Positions 11,766-21,003 of a stretch of DNA of 64,000 nucleotides are shown here, piece by piece (the stretch's first letter is position 1; every line of letters starts with the position of its first letter). The notes beneath the pieces are model-generated. The model searched no databases. It was not told the origin of the DNA and worked only from the letters and a program-made list of their open reading frames with translations. The DNA is from Dasypus novemcinctus (lineage: Eukaryota > Chordata > Mammalia > Cingulata > Dasypodidae): NCBI RefSeq assembly GCF_030445035.2, contig NC_080682.1, positions 31,602,770-31,666,769 of the forward strand, in the 5' to 3' direction. The position numbers and the translations under genes were made by a program.

Positions 11766-11900
11766 GACCGACCCCTCGTCTGCTGCCGGACCGACCGCTC
11801 GTCCCAAGTGGGACCGACCCCTTGTCCCAAGTGGGACCGACCCCTCGTCCTAAGCTGGACCGACCCCTCATCTGCAGCCAGACCCCACCTCTACCGACCG
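11766..11900 (+). repeat. Tandem 23-bp repeat in LTR U5, about five to six copies
   Basis: The phrase GACCGACCCCTCGTC and near variants start at 11766, 11789, 11812, 11835 and 11858, with a degraded copy at 11881: an exact 23-bp period. It sits downstream of the expected transcription start, so it would be in the R-U5 leader of any transcript. Confidence 0.85.
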
Positions 11901-11920
11901 AGCAAGCCGTCGCACACTAT

Positions 11921-12254
11921 AAACCAATTCACACTAGAAGTAAATAATATGAATATCATCTTAACAGCAAAGCCTTTATTCAAACCTCTATCCATATCCA
12001 ATACAATGGAAATGATATTTTAGAGAAACTCTGAATGTCTTATATGAAGGCAAGCCTTCAGTAAATGTTCTTATTTTAGAGAACATGATAAAACTCACAC
12101 TGGAGAGAAATCATATGGATCCCATCCATATGGGAAATCCATTACCAGTTGATCTGGCTTTAAACAACATGATAGGATCACTGTTGGAGATAAACTCTGT
12201 TATCTATGTGGGAAAGCTTTAATCTATTCTTATGACTTTAGAAGAAATAAGAAG
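11921..12254 (+). pseudogene. Zinc-finger pseudogene segment 2
   Basis: Degenerate C2H2 finger coding sequence between the solo LTR and the first MaLR-like provirus. THTGEKSYG linker coding is visible near 12092-12118, and CGKA-like coding (GTGGGAAAGCT) near 12210. Stops are frequent. It joins in order with the segment starting at 15595 once the provirus is removed. Confidence 0.65.
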
Positions 12255-12907
12255 TATATTAGTCTGCAAAAGAGGTGCTGATGCAAAGTATCAGAATTCT
12301 GTTGGCTTTTTAAAGGGGTATTTATATGAGATAAAAGCTTACAGTTACAAGACTCTAAACAGTCTAACTCAAGGTTACTTCCTTGCCAAACTTTGTTGCC
12401 AAGTGTTGAAGCAAGATGGCAGACAACCTCTGCAAGGCTTCAGGCTTCCTCTTCATTCTTGAGGCTCTGTGGATCCATCTTCTTCCAATCTCACCAGTAG
12501 GTTGGCATAGGGCTCATCTATCTTCTTGTGGTTCATTTCTTTCTGGGCTCAGCTGCTCTGTTTAATTCACCAGGTCAACTATCAGGTGAATGGCTCATCT
12601 CTCTTCCTGGGGCCTCTGCCTTGTCTTTGGATCTGTCTTTCTTCCTCTGTATTCTTCTGTCTATCTACTTCTGTGAGTCTCCTTGATGGAATGTCTGTTT
12701 TTACAGCCTACAAAGTGGGCAAGGAATCATACTGAGTCACTTGAAAGATGTGGTCAAATCAAGGCCCTAATCTTAACATAATATAATCAAAAGCATCTCA
12801 GATGATTCTAATAAAATCAAAGGGTTTCTTGTCCAGAGGAACAGACCAGTTTACAAGCATAATCAAATATCTTATTTGGAATTCATAAATAATATCAAAC
12901 TGCTACT
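12255..12907 (-). repeat. Provirus A 3' LTR
   Basis: Matches the LTRs at 16364-16984, 19970-20589 and 14981-15594 in order: GCTGATGCAAAGTA, TTGGCTTTT, the GGTATTTAT block, AAAGCTTACAGTTAC, CTCAAGGTTACTT, and the terminal AATATCAAACTGC. On its own strand an AATAAA-like poly(A) signal lies near the 3' end. Confidence 0.72.
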
Positions 12908-14474
12908 CTCCACCCTCTGAATTCCAAAATGACATTACAATACTAAAAACAAACAGAAAAGCAACCTCAAATAACTAAAAATGTTAAGTACAAAATCACA
13001 TCACAGTGAACCAGTTATAGAAATACAGTTTGTCTCCTTTAGCTGTAGAACTGCAAAACTTACAATTAATTTATCTGCTTCCAATATACAAAGGGACAAA
13101 GGATAAACATTAGCATTACCATAGGAGAATTTGGGAGGGAAACATGTCACTGATCCCTTACTGTTCTGCAAACTTATGGAGCAGACTTCATTAGGTTTCA
13201 AAGTCTGAGAGTCCTTGTTAAGATGATGACTTCTTCTCATCCTTGGGGCCTCATGGGGGCCCACCTTTTTCTCAGGCTTACGCAAAAGTCATTTTCTTGG
13301 TTCCACCCTCATCAAGCATCTGGGTGGTGAGTGAGCTTCAGACTCTCTGTCTGAAAGCATTGAGGTGATGGCCACAACTTCCTTAAATCTGGTGTAAAGT
13401 CTCAAGACCCTTAGTAGTCTGAGGTGGAGGCAACATTCTCCATAATCTCTGGGGTACAAACCCAACCTTCTCAGACCATGAGTCAGTGATCTGTCTTTCC
13501 CTAATCTATTGGGGACAGGCCTACTCTTCTAAAATCTATGGGTATTAAACTCACTCTCCCCAACCCTGGGAGATTTTGCTCCACCCTTTCTGTATCCTGG
13601 GACAACAAAACTCTCCCTGAACAGGGGGTTGGACCATCCACCCTCTTCAACTGCTGGGACAAACTCACTCTCTCTGTACACATAGGTGAGGTTCTTCTCT
13701 TGGCCCAAGGAGATTTCTTAATTCCAGACATCATCTTCCATGATTTTCTTCTTAAAGCTGTTTTCTCTTTCTTCTCTCCCCTTCATGTCCCTTTAGTCCT
13801 GACTGGCAGTGGTTTTGTTCATATATTTCTCTCAAAAAGCTTGCTGGTTTAGCATGCAAGAAATAGGGGTCCAAACCATCTAAGAGTGAGACTTTCCACA
13901 AGCATTCCTAGGTAACTGCATTTTTAATCCTTACTTAAAATTTCCAAGTTTAGTTAATTCCTCAAATGGGGCACTATTTTCTGGGGGCTTGATTTACAGA
14001 GCACTGGAATTTCCAGATGCAGTTTCTGTTTGCTTTGTTTCCAAAACTTCTGTTATCAATTTATCTCTTTCCTATAACAGTTCAGTATAAGCTGCAAGGA
14101 GAAGCCAGGCTGCATTTCCCACATTTAATTTGGAATTCTCATTGGTTAAAATTCCAAGTTCATAATTTTCAAATTCTTCCTTCCATATAACATCAGGAGT
14201 CAATCTTGCTAATTCTCTGCAACTTTAAAACACAGATCACTTTTCCTTCAGTTTCCAATAATTGTTTCATCATTTCCTTCTAAAAGCTCATCAAAAGTCT
14301 CCTTAGCATCCATATTCCTACCAACAGTCTCTTCAAAGCAATCTAGGCCTTTCCCATCAAGCATTTCAAAATTCCTAAACAAAAAATCCCTTACAAACTT
14401 ATAAAAACATTCCTGCATTTTGTTAATTGCAAAAGTACCCCTCCACCTCTTGGTACCAAATTCTGCACTAGTCA

Positions 14475-14980
14475 CATAAGAGATAGGGATCAGTTTAGTT
14501 TTCACATAAAGGTAATATAAAACAGGGAGGGAAAAATATTAATTAATGTAACCTGGCAGCCTACTGCCTCAGTCTCCCACTTCTGAGTTAAGCCAGTTCT
14601 ATAACTGGTAAAAATGATGCACAAGAAAGAGCTAAGTCAATACATACCCAGCACTAAATCATTCCTTATTTGGCAAAGGAGCAGGTAAAAGCCAAATGAT
14701 TGGAATGTAATGGGGGAAGCTTTTAATTAAAAACTGGGGGACTTGCACAGGAAAGTTACACCTCTCCCATAGGCTGTAATCTCTGAAGCATGCAATCTAT
14801 GGAGAAATAGAGGAAGAGTTTCTGTGCTAGGCTTGGGGGTCTAAACTGTCATTTTCCTTTGTTTGGAGTGCCAGCCACATTTTCTGATTGTGCAGCCCTT
14901 CTTGCAAAATTGAGAATAAATTCTTTTCTTCTCCACAATTGGTAAAGCCTTATTTTCTTCCAGAAGATTTCTTTCGTACA
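14475..14980 (+). mobile_element. Probable LTR inserted in the 5' LTR of provirus A
   Basis: About 500 bp interrupt the start of the provirus A right LTR: its first bases lie at 14464-14474 and its continuation starts at 14981. The insert has GAATAAATTC near its 3' end (about 14911) and ends TTCGTACA, as plus-oriented ERV1-type LTRs do. The flanks GTCA (14471-14474) and GTTA (14981-14984) could be a diverged 4-bp TSD. The 5' end lacks a clear TG, so the family is not assigned. Confidence 0.5.
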
Positions 14981-15594
14981 GTTAGCTAAAGGAGATGCGA
15001 TGCAAAGTACAGGAGATCTGTTAGCTTTTACAAAGGGTATTTATTTGGGGTAAAAGCTTACAGTTACAAGGCTCTAAACATTCCAACTCAAGGTTACTTT
15101 TTTCACCTCTGCAAGTGTTCAGCCTTCCTCTTCCCTCATAAGACTCTAGGGACCAGTTTCTTTCAATCTTAGCAGTAGGCTGGCATGGGGTTTGCCTTTT
15201 TGCCTGGGGCTTATTTCTTTCTGGGTTCAGCTGCTCTGTTCTCTTCACAAAGTTTGCTATAATCTATCAGGCAAATGGCTCATCTTTCTTCCTGGGACCT
15301 CTGCCTTGTCTATGGAGCTGTCTTTCTTCCTCTGTATTCTTCTGTGTATCTACTTCTATGTTTCTTCTTGAGTGAGTGTCCATTTTATATAGCCCAAAAA
15401 AGTCAGTGGAGACCCAGATTAAGTCACCTGAATGATGTGGTCAAATCAAAGCCATAATCTTAACAGAACTTAATCAAAACCAGTTCAGCTGAATCTAATA
15501 CAATCTAAGGGGATCAAACCCAGAGAAACAGACCACTTTATAAAAATAATCAAACATCTTCTTTGGAATTAATAAATAATATCAAACTACTGCA

Positions 15595-16363
15595 AGAGGC
15601 CTCCCTGAAGGGAAACCACATTAAAGCCAACTATGCAAGAAAGTAGATGTTCTCATCTTAGAGAAGAGGAGAAAACTGATACTGGAGAAAAATCATATGA
15701 TTGTCGTCTATGTGTGAAAGTCTTCACCTATTGTGTGGCCTTAGATGACATGAGAGGATTAACACTTGGGAGCAACCATATATGAATCTCATTAATATGA
15801 GAAACCTTACATTTATTTTTGTATACTTAGACAACATGAGGGAACTCAAACTAGAGGGAAACCCTATAGTGACATAAATGTTGGAAAGTCTTTAGGCAAT
15901 GTTCTGACCTTAGGTGATATGACATCATTTGTTATAAATATTTTCAGTACAAAACAGGTTTCAGGCATAGAATTAGCCTTAACATACCAGGGAACTCACA
16001 CTGCAGAAACACTATTCATAATCAACATAAAAGAGCTTCTCAAAGAGTTTCTCCTCATGCTTAGTAACTCAGACAATTTTAGCAAATTTGTGCTGTAAGG
16101 AATCCTTAGGAATGGAATCTATGTAGCAAAGCCTTCCATTGAAGATAGACATACGACATGAGTGAACTCATAATATAAATGTAATCAAAGTGGAAGAATC
16201 TTTTCCACATTCTTTAAATCATAAACAGAACAATAGGATTAATCTGTAACATATCCATTATATTGAATGAGCTTCATAGAAAAGTAATACTAGGTTTGTA
16301 ATCAATAAGCACAACCATTTCACCAGACACTAGTCTTGGTATACAAAGAAAATTCAGTATAGG
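15595..16363 (+). pseudogene. Zinc-finger pseudogene segment 3
   Basis: Degenerate finger coding sequence between proviruses A and B. TGEKSYDC coding near 15682-15705 is the clearest remnant, with further CACTGCAGAAAC and GAACTCACAC-type finger-linker echoes. No frame stays open for a full finger array. Confidence 0.6.
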
Positions 16364-17051
16364 TGCATTAATCAGCCAAAGGGGTGCTGATGCAAAGTAT
16401 CAGAAATATGTTGGCTTTTAAAAAGGATGTTTATTTGGGGTAAAAGCTTACAGTTACAAAGCCCTAAGGAGTCCAACTCAAGGTTACTTTTTTCACCAGA
16501 ATCTGTTGACATGTGTTGAAGCAAGATGACAGGCACTGTCTAAAAGGGTTCAGGCTTCCTCTTTCCTCCTCAGATTCTGTAGGCCCAGCTTCTTTTGATC
16601 TCACCTGTAGGTTTGTAGAGGGCTCAGCTACTCTGTTTTTCAGGTACAAACTATCAGACAAATGACTCACTTCTCCCATGGGCCACAGCATCAAAGGTCT
16701 CTCCTCTTCTGGGTCTAGGGAGCTCTCCCTCCTCCTCTCTGTATCTCTTTCTGTGTTCTTCTTAATTGAGCATCCATTTATATAGCTCACTAAGGGGGCA
16801 GGGACTCAACCATGGACATCTTAATGATGTGATTGAATCAAAGCCCTAATCTTGATTTAATCAAGTAAATGTAAAGCCTCTGAATTTAAATCAATAAAAG
16901 GGATCATGCCAAAAGGAACAGACCAGTTTGCATTCATAATCTATATCTCTTTTTGGAATTCAAAAATAATATCAAACTGCCACATTCCACACTCTGAATT
17001 CCAAAGAGAAATTAAAATATTAAAAAAAAAAACACAAAAACCTTGAATCAG

Positions 17052-17951
17052 TGTATTTGTCAGCCAAACAGGTACTAATGAATTGGTTGTGATTTTTTAA
17101 AGATTTATTTTATTTATTTATTCCTCCCCCCCTCCATTTGCTCACTGTCTGTTTTTTGTCCATTCACTGAGTGTTCTTCTGTGTCTGTTTGTCTCCCTTT
17201 GATGCATCATTTTGCTGCTTGCTCCAGCTCTCCATGTGTGTGGGTCATCAGCTCTAAATGGGTGTGAGTCATCAGCTCTCTGCAGGCACAGGCCAACTTG
17301 CCTTCACAAGGAGGCCCTGGGATGCAAACCCAGGTAGATGGTAGATGGTAGCGCAATCTGTTGAGCCATATTTGCTTTCCGATTGGCTGGTTTTTATTAA
17401 GGGTATTTATTTGAGGTAGAAGCTTACAATTATCAGGCAATAAAGTGCAAGTTACTTCCCTCACCCAAGTCTTTTGCCTTGTGTTGGAACAAATTGGTTC
17501 ACAACATCTGCCAGGGTTCAGGTTTCCTGGGTTCCTCTTTTCCTGGGGTTCATTCCTCTCTGTGCTCAGCTCCTCTGTTTTCCCCACAAGGTCATCTGTA
17601 GACTATGAGGTGAATGGCTTGTTTCTCTTCCTGGGTCCTTCTCTCTTTCCTCACCACCAAGCTCCTCTGCGTGCTTATATCCCAGGGCTCCAGCTTAAGA
17701 CTCCAGCATCAAAACTCCAACTAATTCATATGCTCTGCCATGTGGTTTTATCTGTGAGGCCCCACACACCAAAGGCTGGGGACTCAACATCCTACTGATG
17801 TGGTCCAATCAAAAGCTTAATCATTATTTAATCAAGTAAAAGTAAAACCATTGAATGCAATATACTCTAATATTCCCAAAAGAAAAAACCAGTTTACAAA
17901 CATAATCCAATATTTATTTTTGGAATTCATCAATATTATCAAACTGCTACA
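17052..17951 (-). mobile_element. Nested solo LTR (MaLR/ERVL-like subfamily) with TSD ATCAG
   Basis: Starts TGTATTTGTCAGCC and ends CTGCTACA, flanked by a perfect 5-bp repeat ATCAG (17047-17051 and 17952-17956), the size expected for ERVL-class integration. It differs in its body from the provirus LTRs, so it is a related but distinct subfamily. It inserted into the internal region of provirus B and was itself later hit by the SINE at 17095-17380. Confidence 0.8.
17095..17380 (-). mobile_element. DAS-like tRNA-derived SINE, minus strand, divergent body
   Basis: The T-rich tail is on the left (AAAGATTTATTTTATTTA) and the tRNA-like head on the right, with reverse-complement B-box sequence near GGGATGCAAACCC. 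The body differs from the other DAS copies, with a duplicated GGGTCATCAGCTCT-like block near 17245-17275. TSD-like flanks share ATTGGYTG (17082 and 17382). Nested inside the solo LTR. Confidence 0.75.
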
Positions 17952-18449
17952 ATCAGTAACAATGTTATGTACAAAATCACATTAAATTCAGTTTAAAGAA
18001 ATGCAATTTCCTGGGGCAAAGTCCTCTCTGGCAGTAGACCTGTGAAACCCACAAAACAATTTATCTGCTTCCAATATGCAAAAGGACAAACAAGGGCTAA
18101 ACACTTGCATTAGCTTAAGGATAATTTGGAAAGGAAACCTGACTCAAAGATCCTCTACAGTTCTGAGAGTCATTCTTAAGGCGATGGTTTCTTCTCATCT
18201 TTGGAGTCTTATTGGGGCCCACCCTCCCCATGGGTTTGCCCAATGACCATTTTCTTGGTTCCACCCTTATCATCTAGATGGTGGCCATGGTCCAGGCTTC
18301 TCCACCCAAGAACATTGAGATGATGGTCACACCTTCCTCATTCTCTGGGGTACAGTCTCAAGTCCCTTAGTACAGTGAGGTGAAGGCAACACTCTCCCTA
18401 ATCTCCAGCATACAGGCACAATAATCTCAGAAGAGTCATTTTATGATAT

Positions 18450-18923
18450 TGTTGTGGAATTTAAGAGAAGTTTAATTATTTGAGTATAGAGAGGCCAGGA
18501 CTCAGCAATGATTTTGAGAAGGAAAAATGGTTTATTGACGGCCGGCCGGACTCGGGAGCTTTCAGTTTGAATCCCGAGCCTTGAACAAGATTTTTAAACG
18601 TCTTTTATACAGAGAGGAAAGGCTAAATGGTTTCTTTGTTTCAGTTTTTAATAGGCTTCAATTAGCATATATTTTTTACATTTTAGGTAAGCTTTTAGCA
18701 TGGACTCTAGACATTCTAGATAAGCCTTTAGCGTATTTGGTTTTTGCATTTCTTTTAAATACTTAAAGTTTATAGCCCCCGCATTGTTAAACATTTCTTG
18801 GGACTGGAGCCGCTGCCAGTCCCTAAGGGCAGGACTGCAGCCCCCCACTGTTCCACACCCACAAGTCAAACAACTTAGTTATCTTTGAAGAGACAAAGAG
18901 CCTTCCACCCATAGCCCACATCA
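18450..18923 (-). mobile_element. Solo LTR of the ERV1-like family, minus, TSD ATAT
   Basis: Reads TGTTGTGG...CACATCA on the plus strand; on the minus strand it begins TGATGTGGGCTATGGGTGG, like the LTR at 9296. Flanked by ATAT (18446-18449 and 18924-18927). A TATAAAAG-like box and an AATAAA occur on the minus strand. Nested in the internal region of provirus B, whose sequence resumes directly after it. Confidence 0.82.
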
Positions 18924-20589
18924 ATATGGCACCTGCTCTTCTCTAGTCTATGGGGGGCAGGCCCACCCCTCTCAGATCTATGAGTGTCAGCCTCACCCCT
19001 CCTGACCTATGGGACACATGTCCAACCCTCTCAAAGATCAGGGGGTGTTGACCTAACATTCCCTAACCCTTTTAGAGTCTGTTCTACCCTCTCTGTAGCC
19101 TGGGTTGGCAAAATTTTCACTGAACCACAATGCTGGAACATCTGTCTTCTTCAAATGCTGGGGCAAACTCCATCTTTCTGTACATTTGGGTTGAGTTCCC
19201 CTCTTGGCCCAAGGAGATGTCTTAACTCCAGACTTCAGCTTCCATGGTTTTCCTCTTAGAGCTGTTTTCCCTTCCATGTCTCCCCTCCATGGCCTTTTTA
19301 GTCCAGGCTCTCAGTGATTTTGTTCTTAACAGCTCTCTCAAATGCTTGTTGGTTTAGCAAGCAGGAAGGAGGAGATCAAGCCATCAGACTGCAAGTCATT
19401 CCAAAATCCTTTCCTGAATAACTGCATTTTCAATCCTGACTTACAATTTGTAAGTTTAGTTATTTCTTCAAATGGGGCACTATTGCCTGGGGGCTTGATT
19501 TCAAAAGGCTTGGAATTTCTGGAATTGGTTTCTGATTTCTTTGTGCCCAATGATTCTGTTATCAGCATATCTCTTTCCTCTAACATTTACTAAAAGGTGC
19601 AAGAAGCCAGGCTGCAGTTTCTACCTTTAATTTGGAAATTTCCTTGGCTAAATGTCCAAACTCATAGTTTTCAAATTCTGCCTTCCAAACAACATCAGAA
19701 GTCAATCTTTCTATATTCTCTGTGACTTTAAAACACAAATCACTTTCCTCCAATTTACAATAATAATTTCATTATTGACTTCTTCCAAGTGCTTAATAAA
19801 ATCTCTTTATCATCCATATTCCTACCTACATTCTCTAAAAGCAATCCAGGCCTTTTCCATCAAGCATGTCATATTATTTAAAAAAAAATACCTCTTACTC
19901 ATTTACTAAACAATTCTAGCTTTTTTGGTAATTGCATTGGAGTGCAACCCATCTCCGGGTACCAAATTCTGTGTTAGTCAGTTAAAGGGATGCTGATGCA
20001 AAGTACCAAAAATATTGTGACTTTCATAAAGGATATTTATTTGGGGTAAAAGCTTACAGCAAAGCCATAAACAGTCCAACTCAATGCTACTTTTTTCACC
20101 AAAGTCTGTTGCCACATGTTGAAGCAAGATGGTAGGCTTTATCTTCAAGGGTTCAGGCTTCCTCTTTCTTCTTAAGGCACTGTGGGCCCAACTTCTTCTA
20201 ATCTCAACTGTAGGCTTCCATAGGATTCAGCTTCTTTGTTCTCTCAGCTGCAAACTATCATGTGAATGGCTCCTCTCTCACAGGGCCCACAGCATTAAAG
20301 CTCTCTACTTTTCTGCATCTATGGAGCTCTCTCCTTTCCCCTGTGTAACTCATTTTGTGTTCTCTTGATTGAGTATCCATTTATACAGCCCATAAAGGGT
20401 GAGGTGACTCAACCCTGCATGCCCTAATGATGTAGTCAAAGCAAAACCCTAATCTTGCTTTATTCAAGTAAATGTAAAGGTTTTGAATTTATATCAATCA
20501 AAGGGCATCATGTCCAGAGGAACAGACCAATTTACAAACATAATCAGTATCTTTTTTTTGGAATTCATAAATAATATCAAACTCCCACA

Positions 20590-21003
20590 ACAGGCATAAC
20601 CATGAAAACAAAAAATAAGTGTGTGAAGTCTTTAGTAGTAGGACCAAACCTTAGGGAAACTGTTGGATAATTCATCTTGCAAATGTTTTTCAGTAAAAAT
20701 CATCTGAAATCACTTATCCATTAGCAACACTTGTAGGGCATGTAAGAATACATGTGGAGATATAAATGAAAGAAAGTCTTCAGTGAGCAGGCAAAGATGA
20801 ATTTTCTCACAGTATAGATCTCTTATTCATAATGTTGAGTGACTGAATGCTTTACTCTGAATAGAGACCAAGGAAAGTATGTCCTCTCTCATCACAAAGT
20901 AGAGAAAAAAAGCATAAATGTTGATACAAGAAAAGAAAATAGTGTTTATGTTAGAGGATATGACTAGGTATATAAAAACCAATGTTACATTTACAAAAAA
21001 AAA
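20590..21003 (+). pseudogene. Zinc-finger pseudogene segment 4 and possible poly(A) relic
   Basis: Sequence after provirus B keeps the tenor of degraded finger coding (GTGTGAAGTCTTTAGTAG, and a TCTCATCACAAAGTAGAG block resembling a finger helix and linker). It ends at an A9 run near 20993-21002 that could be the retrocopy tail. Weakest of the segments. Confidence 0.45.

Larger units (their letters stand above)
10981..11914 (+). mobile_element. Solo LTR, 934 bp, betaretrovirus-like, TSD CACTAT
   Basis: A GC-rich block starting TGCGGTCACC and ending GTCGCA, flanked by a perfect 6-bp repeat CACTAT (10975-10980 and 11915-11920). A 6-bp TSD fits ERV2/betaretrovirus-like integrases. U3 holds CCAATCAG elements, a TATA box and a close AATAAA, which implies a short R region, also typical of that class. 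Two tandem arrays lie inside: a roughly 59-bp unit in U3 and a 23-bp unit in U5. Base composition is very unlike the AT-rich surroundings. The many overlapping ORFs here are chance products of high GC. No coding viral sequence is present. Confidence 0.88.
12255..15594 (-). mobile_element. MaLR/ERVL-like provirus A, minus orientation, with two LTRs
   Basis: Two related LTRs flank a non-coding internal region. The left (3') LTR is 12255-12907. The right (5') LTR begins at 14464, is interrupted by another LTR, resumes at 14981 and ends at 15594. On the minus strand a primer-binding-like stretch, TTTGGTACCAAGAGG, directly follows the 5' LTR (about 14441-14463), and a purine tract, GGAATTCAGAGGGTGGAGA, precedes the 3' LTR. 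TTTGGTACCA is the known ERVL/MaLR primer-site type. Imperfect 5-bp TSDs AGAAG/AGAGG lie at 12250-12254 and 15595-15599. The internal region is about 1.56 kb with no gag, pro or pol, as in non-autonomous MaLRs. It sits inside the zinc-finger pseudogene. Confidence 0.75.
16364..20589 (-). mobile_element. MaLR/ERVL-like provirus B, minus orientation, with nested insertions
   Basis: Same family as provirus A. Left (3') LTR 16364-16984, right (5') LTR 19970-20589, TSD ATAGG/ACAGG (16359-16363 and 20590-20594, one mismatch). On the minus strand TTTGGTACCCGG follows the 5' LTR (about 19951-19969), the expected primer site. The internal 2985 bp contain a nested solo LTR (17052-17951) and an ERV1-like LTR (18450-18923). 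Removing these and their TSD copies leaves about 1.6 kb, matching the internal length of provirus A. No retroviral ORF is visible. Confidence 0.78.
9900..21003 (+). pseudogene. KRAB/C2H2 zinc-finger pseudogene, probably processed, split by insertions
   Basis: Remains of a KRAB zinc-finger repressor copy, recognisable only in pieces. A KRAB A box is at about 10090-10200 (IDFTQEEWVLL, then a degraded DVTLE). A KRAB B-like DQGEELW segment follows near 10700. Zinc-finger linkers and finger fragments lie at 11921-12254, 15595-16363 and 20590-21003. Once the insertions are removed, KRAB A, KRAB B and fingers lie within a few hundred bases of each other with no sign of introns, and an A-run sits at about 20993-21002, so a retrocopy is likely (inference). 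Stops and frameshifts are throughout. KRAB-ZNF proteins normally silence transposons by binding DNA and recruiting KAP1; here the gene itself has been filled with them. Confidence 0.72.

Noticed and set aside
10935..11947. Many overlapping proline/arginine-rich ORFs on both strands
   Set aside because: They lie within a GC-rich solo LTR with TG...CA ends and a TSD. They overlap in several frames and show no protein family features, so they are artefacts of composition.
13538..13852. 104-aa ORF
   Set aside because: It lies in the non-coding interior of provirus A. The matching region of provirus B does not keep the frame.
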